A stretch of DNA of 62,011 bases from an uncultured Marinobacter sp. GTDB taxonomy: Bacteria; Pseudomonadota; Gammaproteobacteria; Pseudomonadales; Oleiphilaceae. Numbering within the stretch: position 1 is the stretch's first letter; every line of letters starts with the position of its first letter. The stretch covers positions 1 to 62,011 of the forward strand of contig NZ_CAJXKQ010000024.1 in the NCBI RefSeq assembly GCF_913055835.1, written 5' to 3'. Shown here one piece after another: positions 27,936-36,847 of this stretch. The notes below the pieces were generated by a model. The model saw only the letters and a list, made by a program, of their open reading frames with translations. It did no database searches and was not told the origin of the DNA. Made by a program: the position numbers and the translations under genes.

Positions 27936-30086
27936 TCAGAAACGAATACCAGCCTCAACAAAAAACTGGTTGTGATCCTCAATCCGGTTGTCCGGGCTGA
28001 TCCATGGCTTGGGGTTCAGGTAATGCTGGATCGTCAGTGCCAGCATATAACTGTAATCGGTTTTGTCTACCCGGCGGGCCAAACGAAAATCCGCCCGCTC
28101 AAATCGAGTATCCCGTACTTCATTGGTCCAGTACATCGCCGCCGAAGTCATGAAGCCCATCGGCAGATCCTGTATCCACGCGAAGCTGCCCGAATCCCGG
28201 GCCGAGAGACGGGCCAGTAGATCGACAGCGCGTTCCTGCTTGTCCACCGGCAGCGCAGCCGGGTCGCCGGTGTACTGGCCTTCCTGTTCAAGATAGGCGT
28301 AGGTGGCACGAAGCTTGGTACCGGAGAATTCCAGTGACGTTTCCAGCTCAACGCCTTCCTGCTCCAGATCGACGTTGTTGGCGATATACCACTCTTCTTC
28401 GTTAATGACACCGCTGATCATGTCCCGGAAATCGTCATTGAAGTAGCGCACCTCCACTGAGAAAAGGGCCTTCTCGAGATGGAACTGGCCAAAGTAGCTG
28501 ATCTCCCGGGAGGTGATCCACTCCTCTTCCAGTTCCTGGCCGTACGTCGATGTGCTCGGGTCCAGGAGGCTTTCGACTTCGATTCTCTGGCCGTCCAATG
28601 CTTCAAACGGGGGCTGCACGTTGGTCGGTGTATAGCCCCAGTCCGGGTTCTGCTCGAAGGCGTCCGGTGTGCGGACCGCCTTGGAAAACACGAACCGAAG
28701 GGCGTGGTTGTTGTTCAGAATGAAGTTCGCTGCGGCTCGGGGCGAGAAATAGTCTTCATCGGTGGTCGTGGTCTGTTCCCAGTTGCCGCCTGCGTTGAAG
28801 GTCAGCCACCGGAAGGGTGAGTACTCGGCGTTGGCGAATACGCGTGATTGGTAGTTGTTCCCTTTGCCGTTGAAGTAGGTTTCAGAATTGAACGAGTCCT
28901 TGCGGTAGCCCAACCCGGAGACCAGCTTGAACTGGTTGCTGAAAATGAGTGTGTCCTGGAATTCGATTTCCTGCCGGGTTTCTTCGAGGTCTTCGTTCAG
29001 GTCAGCGATAAAGGGGCCCTGGTCTTCGGGAAATGGCGGAAACCCGGTTGGCAGAAGGGCGTTGATGTCTGCCGCAGGCGCTGACACCGACCACCGCTGC
29101 CGTTGCCTCTGGTTCTGGTAGCTTGCCTGAATATGGTAAAAATGGTCGGGCGAAGTCGCTCCGTCGAACCGGACATGCAGGTAGTAGTCGTCCATGATGA
29201 TGTCCGGATTGGTGGTGGCTCCCAGTTTGCCGGACTTCTCGAGATCCTCTTCATTCACGCCGTCGAGAACGCCTGCCCGGACATCAATCGAGTGTTGCCG
29301 GTCAATCCGGAACACGCTGTCGAAATTGAAGTTGTTGATGTCATGGCCGTCGTGGAAAGGGATTTCCTGGCCGCCATCAATCTGATTGTCAAAGCCGTTG
29401 GATTTGCGCTTTTCGTACGACAGCCGCCAACTTTTGTCGGCATCGGTATCGCCCACGGAGGTAAACGTACGAAGGTGCCCGCGAGACCCAACCGAGGTGT
29501 AGGCTTCCACGCCGGCCGTATCCTGAGGTGAACGGGTAATGATATTGATGCTGCCAAGAAACGCATTGATGCCATAGGCGGCAGAATTCGGCCCCCGGCT
29601 TACTTCAATGCGCTCGATATTTTCCAGTGCCACCGGCATTCCGAGCCAGTCTACGTCGGCCAGGCTGATCCGGTAAGCGGTTCGCCCGTCAATCTGAACC
29701 TGCAGTCGGCGCTGCTCGTATTGGGAGGTGCCGTGGTAGGTTGCCACCGGATTCGTGCTGCCCCAGTGACCCACCACCATACCCGGAACGAGCCGGAATG
29801 CCTCTACCAGGTTCATGATGCCGAGATCACGAATCATATCGCCTGTGATGATTGTGGTGGTCCCTGGTACCCGGAGTTTAGACTGGCGCAGTCGTGTCGT
29901 GGTCAGCACTTCAGGGATGTCGCTTTGCTCGCCTTCCAGGGCAAGTAATCCGGGTATGAACTCGGGGGTTTCAGTCTGAGCGAGGGCTGTGGCTGGTAGC
30001 AGGGCGGAAAGGGCGAGACTGATGCCGACGCAGGTTGAAAAAGCGCGGCGGTTCACCATCTCTGCCATTTTGGTCGATTGATGCAT
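27936..30086 (-). CDS. TonB-dependent outer-membrane receptor
   Basis: A protein of 716 residues with a signal peptide (ending near ALAQTET), a plug domain (about 55-170, with VPGMVVG and SRGPNSAAYG) and a beta-barrel ending in a terminal Phe, as required for BAM insertion. The style is closer to the VctA/FusA colicin-I-receptor-like group, but the ligand cannot be read from sequence. It is first in the operon with a periplasmic binding protein and hybrid kinase. Internal ATGs at codons 7 and 10 are alternative starts. Confidence 0.85.
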   Translation of the reverse strand: MHQSTKMAEMVNRRAFSTCVGISLALSALLPATALAQTETPEFIPGLLALEGEQSDIPEVLTTTRLRQSKLRVPGTTTIITGDMIRDLGIMNLVEAFRLVPGMVVGHWGSTNPVATYHGTSQYEQRRLQVQIDGRTAYRISLADVDWLGMPVALENIERIEVSRGPNSAAYGINAFLGSINIITRSPQDTAGVEAYTSVGSRGHLRTFTSVGDTDADKSWRLSYEKRKSNGFDNQIDGGQEIPFHDGHDINNFNFDSVFRIDRQHSIDVRAGVLDGVNEEDLEKSGKLGATTNPDIIMDDYYLHVRFDGATSPDHFYHIQASYQNQRQRQRWSVSAPAADINALLPTGFPPFPEDQGPFIADLNEDLEETRQEIEFQDTLIFSNQFKLVSGLGYRKDSFNSETYFNGKGNNYQSRVFANAEYSPFRWLTFNAGGNWEQTTTTDEDYFSPRAAANFILNNNHALRFVFSKAVRTPDAFEQNPDWGYTPTNVQPPFEALDGQRIEVESLLDPSTSTYGQELEEEWITSREISYFGQFHLEKALFSVEVRYFNDDFRDMISGVINEEEWYIANNVDLEQEGVELETSLEFSGTKLRATYAYLEQEGQYTGDPAALPVDKQERAVDLLARLSARDSGSFAWIQDLPMGFMTSAAMYWTNEVRDTRFERADFRLARRVDKTDYSYMLALTIQHYLNPKPWISPDNRIEDHNQFFVEAGIRF

Positions 30087-30214
30087 GGTTGACGTTCTAT
30101 AATCTGCCGAGAAAAAAGAGAAAGCGGTTTTTGTTGTTGGGTCCTATCGTAAGGGACTACAGGCGTTTTGTCTCTCTGAAATGTAATGAATCTCGGCCCG
30201 GGAGTTGCAGCTGT

Positions 30215-30862
30215 ATGAATTGTTGGGAGATCCTTGGAATTGAGCCAACCGGCGACCGCCGGAAAATCCAGGATGCGTATGAGCAACAGCTCAAATTTGC
30301 CTCTGAAGACGAGGCGAAAAGCTTGGAACAGGCCTTCCGGGAAGCGGTGGGTGATGCTCCGGCGCCGGTGACGCGGGCCGCCGACCCGGTTCCGCCCGCG
30401 CAGTCCACCGAGGTGCCGGACGAGGCGACCGAACGCCCCCTGGATGCCAACGACGGGCAGGTGGTTCGTGAGGTGGTTATACAGATCAAGGCGCTGCTCA
30501 ATGACTCTTCCAGAAGCAGAGATGCGGGCATCTGGAAAGCCATTCTCTGTGAGCCGCCTGCCGATCAGCCGCCATTGCGACGTGAAATTGGCCGGCAGCT
30601 GGAACCCCAGGTGCGGCCGATGGCTGAAAACGGGTCTTTCCCGGCACCGGTTGCCCAGTTCCTTGGAGAGTGGTTTGGCTGGTTCAGCGTTGAAGAGGCA
30701 CCGGAGTTAGCGGACGAGCGCAACTACCCGGAACCGGGGATGGCGGAAGATCAGGGTGAGCAGCCGCCCCAGATGGTGAATTTCTGGCCGGCAGTGATTG
30801 GCTGGATTGTCGGCCTGGTGATTCTCGCTACTCTGTTTGGCGGCATGGGAGGGGGCGGTTAA
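30215..30862 (+). CDS. J-domain-like membrane-anchored protein without HPD
   Basis: A protein of 215 residues. The N-terminal 45 residues (CWEILGIEPTGDRRKIQDAY) look like the start of a J domain, but the HPD tripeptide needed to stimulate DnaK is absent. A Pro/Ala-rich linker and a helical middle follow, then one transmembrane helix at about 188-208 and a glycine-rich end. The start follows GGGAG; a longer frame upstream has no support. A degenerate or DnaK-independent J-like protein is the best description. It is convergent with the transporter gene. Confidence 0.65.
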   Translation: MNCWEILGIEPTGDRRKIQDAYEQQLKFASEDEAKSLEQAFREAVGDAPAPVTRAADPVPPAQSTEVPDEATERPLDANDGQVVREVVIQIKALLNDSSRSRDAGIWKAILCEPPADQPPLRREIGRQLEPQVRPMAENGSFPAPVAQFLGEWFGWFSVEEAPELADERNYPEPGMAEDQGEQPPQMVNFWPAVIGWIVGLVILATLFGGMGGGG

Positions 30863-30876
30863 CTCCGCCGCCCCGA

Positions 30877-31872
30877 TCAGCCAGCCGTATCTGCGTTCGC
30901 CCTCTCGATCTTCTCACGGTACTTCTGGGCCAGGATGGCGCCGACAATCACCTGTATCTGGTTGTAGCACATGATCGGTAACACGATCATGCCGAAGCCA
31001 GGGTGGCCGGAGAACAGAACCTTGGCCATGGGCAGGCCGGACGCCAGGCTCTTTTTCGAGCCGCAGAACACCACTGCCGCCTCATCTTCCAGGCTAAAAC
31101 CGAATCGCCGCACCAGAAACTTCGCAAACACCATAAACAGAAGCAGTAATCCCAGGCACAGCCCTATAGCGAACAGAATGGCCTGCAGCGGCAGGTTCTC
31201 CCACAACCCGCTTTCTACCGAGTGTGAGAAGGCGGAGTAAACGATCAGCCAGATCACGCACTGGTCGTAACGGGACATGAGGGTTTCATTTCTGCCAAGG
31301 AATCCGCCGAGCCACGGCCTGAGTGCGTGACCAACTGCAAAGGGCAGCAGCAGTTGCAGGATAATGTCTTTCAGGGCCTCCGCTATGGAGAAGTCCCCAC
31401 CGCCGGATGTGCTCACCAGCAGCAACAGCAGGAACGGTGTCAGCATCATGCCAAAGACATTGGAAGCGGCTGCGCTGCAGATGGCCGCTGGAACGTTGCC
31501 TCGAGCCATTGCGGTATAGGCGATGGATGATGAAACGGCAGAAGGCAGAACCCCCAGGTAGAGGAAGCCGAGGCCAAGATCTTTCGGCATCCAGGAGGGC
31601 ACTATGTTGCTGAGCCCGTTGATCGGCAGCACCGCCAGCGGAAAGAAGATGAAAGTAAGGGACGTGATCAGTATGTGCAGTCGCCAGTGGGTGGCACCGG
31701 CGATGATCTGCTCCCGGGACAGTGCCGCACCATGAAAGAAGAAGAGCAGGGCAACAGCGACCGTTCCGGCAGTTGCCAATGCATCCCCGGCCTGGCCGGT
31801 AGCGGGCAGGAACGTGGCCAGTACGATGGCGCCGAGCAGTAAAAGGGTAAAAGTGTCGATCCGGAACTTCAT
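30877..31872 (-). CDS. Bile acid:sodium symporter-family (BASS) transporter
   Basis: A protein of 331 residues with about ten hydrophobic helices. Motifs such as LPSAVSSSIAYTAMARGN and FCGSKKSLASGLPM match the SBF-like (YfeH/PF13593) branch. Members take up organic anions with sodium. The real substrate is unknown. It begins three bases after the GntR regulator stop, so the two are an operon and the regulator probably senses the transported compound. Confidence 0.85.
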   Translation of the reverse strand: MKFRIDTFTLLLLGAIVLATFLPATGQAGDALATAGTVAVALLFFFHGAALSREQIIAGATHWRLHILITSLTFIFFPLAVLPINGLSNIVPSWMPKDLGLGFLYLGVLPSAVSSSIAYTAMARGNVPAAICSAAASNVFGMMLTPFLLLLLVSTSGGGDFSIAEALKDIILQLLLPFAVGHALRPWLGGFLGRNETLMSRYDQCVIWLIVYSAFSHSVESGLWENLPLQAILFAIGLCLGLLLLFMVFAKFLVRRFGFSLEDEAAVVFCGSKKSLASGLPMAKVLFSGHPGFGMIVLPIMCYNQIQVIVGAILAQKYREKIERANADTAG

Positions 31873-31875
31873 GAA

Positions 31876-32565
31876 TCAGGACTCCTGACGTTTGAGTGCC
31901 TGAAGGCTGGGTTTTAAGAGCTCCCTGGCCAGGGCCTCGGCTTGGCTCTCATCCTGTCGTCTGACGGCGGCGAGCAGCAGTTCGTGGTCTTCTTGCGAGG
32001 GCTCCGGTAAGTTGGTGTCGGTTTCGGTTTGCTCGATGGTCTGGCTGACGGCGTGGGAGAAATAATCATACAGCTCCACCAGGGCCGAGTTGTGGGACGC
32101 GGCTACCAGGGCATGGTGGAAGGCTTCATCGTGCCGGATACGGGCCTGCAGGTTTTGCCCGGCTTTCGCACGTGCATCCAGCGCGGAGGTCATCTGGCGC
32201 AGATCCTGGTCTGTTCGCCGGGTTGCGGCCAGTTTGGCGGCCTCTGTTTCCAGCATGATCCTTACTTCCAGCTGATCCGCCAGCTGGGTGCGGGCAATCC
32301 TCCGTAGAGTTTCCCCGGCATCACGGGTGGCGCGCACGTAGGTGCCATCGCCCTGGCGGGTTTCCAGCATCCCCACGTGAACCAGAACCCGAACCGCTTC
32401 GCGAACGGTATTGCGGCTGACTCCAAGGGAGTCGGACAGCTCCGATTCCACGGGCAGGCGATCTCCCACGGCCCAGTCGCCCTTCTCAATAGCGTTTCTG
32501 AGGCTCTCGATGGCGGTTTCTACCAGAGAGCCTTTGCGGATACGTTCCAACATGGTGTCTATCAT
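31876..32565 (-). CDS. FadR-subfamily GntR transcriptional regulator
   Basis: A protein of 229 residues. The winged helix (about 15-80) shows LPVESELSDSLGVSRNTVREA, and the C-terminal all-helical FCD domain has the metal-binding pattern RxxDxxFHxAL. Members respond to carboxylates such as lactate, pyruvate or keto acids. Start is at this ATG or four codons later (32553), which has better spacing from GAAGG. An inverted repeat CCTATGAATTAGG at 32590-32602, just upstream, is a possible autoregulatory operator. It is followed by the BASS transporter gene. Confidence 0.87.
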   Translation of the reverse strand: MIDTMLERIRKGSLVETAIESLRNAIEKGDWAVGDRLPVESELSDSLGVSRNTVREAVRVLVHVGMLETRQGDGTYVRATRDAGETLRRIARTQLADQLEVRIMLETEAAKLAATRRTDQDLRQMTSALDARAKAGQNLQARIRHDEAFHHALVAASHNSALVELYDYFSHAVSQTIEQTETDTNLPEPSQEDHELLLAAVRRQDESQAEALARELLKPSLQALKRQES

Positions 32566-32634
32566 CCTTCAAACCGATAACCCAATCATCCTATGAATTA
32601 GGTAAAGCTTCAAGCGCAAGTTCAAACCGGGAAT

Positions 32635-34125
32635 TTAATCCGTGGTTTGCGCGGGGTACAGAAACTGGTAATCGGCGGTGTCCACGTGGCGGGTAGCAAA
32701 CCGGTAGGTGAAGGTGAACCCTGGCCAGTTGACGGTGTTACGGCCATTGGCATCCAGGTACCACGATGTACAGCCAGAACTCCAGACCGTATCTTCCAGG
32801 CCCTGTTGCACCACATGGGTGAAGCGGTCCTGGCGATCCTGGCGTACGTCCATGGCGGAATGCGGGTATTTTTCCAGCGCTTCGAGGCAGTCCAGAACGT
32901 ATCGAAACTGGGATTCCAGCATGTACAGGATCGAGTTGTGGGCCAGGTTGGTGTTCGGCCCATACAGCATGAACATGTTCGGGAAGCCGCTGACGGTGAT
33001 GCCTTTGAAGGCGGCGGCGCCGTTCTGCCAAGCCGCGTTCAGGGTCTTGCCGCCCCGGCCGCTTATCCGGATAGGCGAGAGAAACTCTGAGGCCCGAAAC
33101 CCGGTGCCGCAGATAATGGCATCGGCAGGGTGGTGGTGGCCGTCCGCGGTGAGTACGCCAGTCTCGTCAATGCGCTCGATCGGGTCGGTAATCAGGTGCA
33201 CGTTGGGCCGGTTGCTGGCCGGGTACCAGTCATTGGAAATGAGAATTCGTTTACATCCGATCTTGTAGTCCGGAATGATTTTTTTCAGTTTGGCGGGATC
33301 TGTCACCCGCTTTCTGGCCTCTCGTTTTGCCTGATTTGCGTAATACTCCAGCAGGCCACTGAATCTGGTGAATGCCAGAGCGCGGCTCTCGTTTTTCCAG
33401 TAGATCAGGTAACGATAGAAACGATCCCACAGCGGCAGCTTCTGGAACAGAGTCTGCTCCCAGCGCCTGAAGGGGCGATCCGGCTTTGGGAGTACCCAGG
33501 CTGCGGAGCGCTGGAACAGGTCCAGCTGTTTGACCTTCGGCGCAATCTCCGGAACAAACTGGATAGCGCTGGCACCGGTGCCAATCACGGCCACCCGTTT
33601 ACCGGTCAGGTCATAGTCGTGATCCCAGCGGGCCGAGTGGAACATCTTGCCCTGGAATCGATCCAGGCCGGCGAGCTTTGGCCAGGCAGGCTGATTCAGT
33701 TGCCCGGTAGCGGTGATCAGCACATCGGCAGTAAGCTGCTCGCCGTTTGCCAGGGTGGCAGTCCACTGGTTCGAGTGTTCGTCAAAGCTGGCCTCTTGCA
33801 CTTCCGCCTGGAACCGGATGTGATCGCCGAGCCGGTATTTCTCGACGCAGTGCTCCATGTAGCCGAGTATTTCCCGCTGCAACCCGAACTTTCTGGACCA
33901 GTCGTGCTTGGGTTCAAACGAATAGGAATAAAAGTGTGACTGCACATCGCAGGCGGCACCGGGGTAAGTGTTGTCGCGCCAGGTGCCACCAACCCGGTCG
34001 GCCTTCTCAAGCAGGGTGAGGTTCCGGAAGCCTGCCAGCTTCAGTTTTATGGCCATGCCCAGGCCACCGAACCCGGTACCTATGATCAGAATGGACGGGC
34101 GCTTCTGGCGGCTGGATTGGGTCAT
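32635..34125 (-). CDS. Flavin-containing Baeyer-Villiger monooxygenase
   Basis: A protein of 496 residues. Two Rossmann motifs, GTGFGG for FAD and GTGASA for NADPH, flank the type I BVMO fingerprint FxGxxxHxxxW, seen as FQGKMFHSARW near residue 155. The enzyme inserts oxygen into ketones to give esters or lactones using NADPH and O2. Cycloalkanone, steroid or aliphatic ketone substrates are possible, fitting hydrocarbon-degrading marine bacteria. The start was set at the ATG before TQSSRQKRPSILIIGTG; 29 more residues are possible upstream but are not part of the family core. The ribosome site is weak. Confidence 0.88.
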   Translation of the reverse strand: MTQSSRQKRPSILIIGTGFGGLGMAIKLKLAGFRNLTLLEKADRVGGTWRDNTYPGAACDVQSHFYSYSFEPKHDWSRKFGLQREILGYMEHCVEKYRLGDHIRFQAEVQEASFDEHSNQWTATLANGEQLTADVLITATGQLNQPAWPKLAGLDRFQGKMFHSARWDHDYDLTGKRVAVIGTGASAIQFVPEIAPKVKQLDLFQRSAAWVLPKPDRPFRRWEQTLFQKLPLWDRFYRYLIYWKNESRALAFTRFSGLLEYYANQAKREARKRVTDPAKLKKIIPDYKIGCKRILISNDWYPASNRPNVHLITDPIERIDETGVLTADGHHHPADAIICGTGFRASEFLSPIRISGRGGKTLNAAWQNGAAAFKGITVSGFPNMFMLYGPNTNLAHNSILYMLESQFRYVLDCLEALEKYPHSAMDVRQDRQDRFTHVVQQGLEDTVWSSGCTSWYLDANGRNTVNWPGFTFTYRFATRHVDTADYQFLYPAQTTD

Positions 34126-34215
34126 GGTCTGGTGTCCGGCGTTATTATTGTGGTGTTTCGGCTTCAGTATACGGATGTAAGCAGCCCGGATGGATGACAT
34201 TTTTCGCCACACGGA

Positions 34216-35127
34216 CTAGTCAGAAAAACCAATCGGCGTCCGGGTCAGGAAATTGTCCCTGGTTTGGGTCAGCAACTCCCGAAGCGCCGGCGTCTCGAAC
34301 TGGCGTCGGATGCTGATGGCATAGAATTCCTCGAAAACGCCGGGGAGGGCGCCATAGTCCGCCAAGGCTCCGCTTTTCATTTCATCCCGTACTACGACCG
34401 GTGGCATGATCGCAAAGTGGCCGGTATCTCGGGTCAGGAGTCGCATCATGGCCATGTCGTCTACTTCGGCGGCGATGTTCGGGCGCAGCCTGTGGTACTC
34501 GCACAACTGGTCGAAGGCATGGCGTATGTTGTTGTCCGGCCCCGGAACGATCAGGGTTCGTCCGCGCAGTACGTCCGTGAAATCGCCCTGAACCTCCGCT
34601 CCCCGGGGCCCGATAATGCTCACGGGTTGTTTGGCAATCAGCCGGCAGCGCCAGGGATTCTGTTCGTCGCCCTGTACCGCCTGGTTGGCAAGGATCAGGT
34701 CCAGCCTGTGCGCCGAGAGCCTTCTCAGTAACTCATCCATGTGACTGCTTTGCAGACTCAGTTCCAGATCTTCCCGATTCAAAAGCGGCTGCAGGAATCC
34801 CTCCTGGAAGTTTCGGGAGAGGGTAGCAACGGCTCCGATGCGGAGTATCTCGCGGTTCGGCTGAGCGCCGGAGGCAAACAATGCCGTTAGCTCCTCTCCC
34901 TGGCGGAAGATCTCCTCGGCATAGGAAAACGCCATTCGCCCGGCTTCAGACAGCTTCAGACGTCGTCCTTCCCGGATGAAAAGGTCGTGCCCCAGGCTTT
35001 CTTCCAGTTTACGGATCTGACCAGACAGCGCGGATTGGGAAATATGCAGCGACTCGGCGGCGCGGGTCAGGTGGCCGGTGCGGGCAACCTTCCAGAAATA
35101 GTAGAGATGATGGTAATTCAGTTTCAT
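34216..35127 (-). CDS. LysR-family regulator, NhaR-like, divergent from dabBA
   Basis: A protein of 303 residues. The N-terminal MKLNYHHLYYFWKVARTGHL helix-turn-helix (1-60) and the C-terminal LysR substrate domain match the NhaR-like branch. It is transcribed away from dabB with only 100 bases between the two starts. LysR regulators beside dabAB commonly control the operon in response to inorganic carbon or pH. Its own binding site probably lies in that shared interval. The longer upstream reading frame is not supported. Confidence 0.87.
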   Translation of the reverse strand: MKLNYHHLYYFWKVARTGHLTRAAESLHISQSALSGQIRKLEESLGHDLFIREGRRLKLSEAGRMAFSYAEEIFRQGEELTALFASGAQPNREILRIGAVATLSRNFQEGFLQPLLNREDLELSLQSSHMDELLRRLSAHRLDLILANQAVQGDEQNPWRCRLIAKQPVSIIGPRGAEVQGDFTDVLRGRTLIVPGPDNNIRHAFDQLCEYHRLRPNIAAEVDDMAMMRLLTRDTGHFAIMPPVVVRDEMKSGALADYGALPGVFEEFYAISIRRQFETPALRELLTQTRDNFLTRTPIGFSD

Positions 35128-35227
35128 GGATGTTCGTTCTCTAAAAACGAATGATCTGATAAGTATAAACCATTTTTTATATGTGACGAATGGCGGCAAA
35201 GTACAGGCAATCAGGAGGTTTGCAAGT

Positions 35228-36847
35228 ATGAATCCAGTTGCCGAATTTTCATTGCTATCGATCCTCGCGATATGGCTGCTCCTGCCAGTGGGCCTTTTCC
35301 TGTTGGCCGGGTTGAGTGGTTGGCTGAAAAATCCACTGAAGGTTAACCACTGTTGGCGGATGGCCAGATGGTTGCTGCTAGCCTCCATGGCTTCGTCAAT
35401 TCTGGTGGGGATGCTACTCCTGATTCAGTCGCGCATTGGCGGTGACAGCAACACCCTGGTGACCCTCGGCGGGCAATTCGGTCTGTATCCGGACGGAATA
35501 GCTGTCTGGATGTCTACCATGGTGGCCTTTATCGGGTGGGTTATCCTGCGATTTGCGGACAATTACCTCAGCCAGGATCCGGGGCGGGACCGGTTTCTGC
35601 CCTGGTTTCTGGTGACCGTCGCCTCTGTTCTGGTGCTGGTGTTTACCAACCACCTTCTGATCCTTGCGGGCGCCTGGATTGGCGTGAGTCTGGCCCTGCA
35701 TCATTTGCTGACTCTCTATCCGGACCGTCCCCAGGCCCGCATGGCGGCCGTTCAGAAGTTCATTGTCAGCCGGGTGGCGGATGCGCTGGTGGTCTCCGGC
35801 GTGGTGGCTCTCTATTTTCAGTACGGCACCTTCTATCTCCCGGAAATGGTACAGAGCGAAGCCGCCCGAAGTGGCGGATCAACCGCGCTAACGGTTGCTT
35901 CGGTGGCTCTGGCTTTGGCGGCCGTTCTCAAGTGCGCCCAGATTCCCTTCCATGGCTGGCTTATCCGCGTGATGGAAGCTCCGACACCCGTCTCAGCACT
36001 TCTCCACGCCGGCGTGATCAATCTGGGCGGTTTCCTCTGGCTGCGGCTGTTCCCGGTATTCGACGGCTTTACGGCCGGGCACATGATCCTGCTCGTGATC
36101 GGCGGGCTGACTGCCGTTGTCGCGGTACTGACCATGATGACCCAGTACTCGGTGAAGCATTCCCTGGCGTGGTCTACCTGCGCGCAGATGGGCTTCATGC
36201 TGTTTGAAATTGGCATGGGGGCCTATACCCTGGCGCTGCTGCATCTGCTCGCCCATTCGCTGTACAAGGCGCATTCTTTCCTGGCTTCCGGTCGCACCGT
36301 GGCCGTATCGGCGGCAACGCGGTTTCCGGAATCGCCGTCGGCCAGCCGGCTCCTCTGGGCCGGGTCTACTGGCTTGCTGGCAGCGGCCATCCTTGTTCAG
36401 TTTCCCGGGATTGTGGAAAACAATGCGGTCTTTGGTGCCTTGTTGGTGCTGGCGGTGGCTGCGGCGGCCATGGGCATTCCAGCGGGTGCGACAGCCAGGG
36501 TGAAGCTCAGACTTGCAGCCCTGGCAGTACTTCTGGTTCCGTTGTACGCGCTGTTGCATCTTCTCATTGGCCCGGCCGTTCCGGTGCAGGAAGGATTTGC
36601 CGCCCCCGGGGTTGCAGTGTTTACCGGGGCCGTACTGGTTTCTCTGCTGGCTGTATGCTCCTTCCTGATCGTTTTCGGCGCCCATTTTCGGGCGACAAGG
36701 GCCCTCAGTGCGCATTTCCGGCAAGGCCTCTATCTGGAGCTGCCTTTCGATCGCCTGACACGCTCCCTCGCGGCGGAAGCGTTGAAGGTGCCTGCCATGT
36801 TCCGCCGGGTTCCCCACCATCCGTTCAGACTTGAGGAGAGATCATGA
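35228..36847 (+). CDS. dabB: DabB, NuoL/antiporter-like membrane subunit
   Basis: A protein of 539 residues with around 14 hydrophobic helices of the proton-conducting (Proton_antipo_M) family. KCAQIPFHGWL and APTPVSALLHAGVINLGGFL are the conserved lysine- and histidine-bearing helices of NuoL-like subunits. With DabA it forms an energised inorganic-carbon pump that captures CO2 as bicarbonate. The start follows AGGAGG by nine bases. Its stop overlaps the dabA start (ATGA). Confidence 0.92.
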   Translation: MNPVAEFSLLSILAIWLLLPVGLFLLAGLSGWLKNPLKVNHCWRMARWLLLASMASSILVGMLLLIQSRIGGDSNTLVTLGGQFGLYPDGIAVWMSTMVAFIGWVILRFADNYLSQDPGRDRFLPWFLVTVASVLVLVFTNHLLILAGAWIGVSLALHHLLTLYPDRPQARMAAVQKFIVSRVADALVVSGVVALYFQYGTFYLPEMVQSEAARSGGSTALTVASVALALAAVLKCAQIPFHGWLIRVMEAPTPVSALLHAGVINLGGFLWLRLFPVFDGFTAGHMILLVIGGLTAVVAVLTMMTQYSVKHSLAWSTCAQMGFMLFEIGMGAYTLALLHLLAHSLYKAHSFLASGRTVAVSAATRFPESPSASRLLWAGSTGLLAAAILVQFPGIVENNAVFGALLVLAVAAAAMGIPAGATARVKLRLAALAVLLVPLYALLHLLIGPAVPVQEGFAAPGVAVFTGAVLVSLLAVCSFLIVFGAHFRATRALSAHFRQGLYLELPFDRLTRSLAAEALKVPAMFRRVPHHPFRLEERS

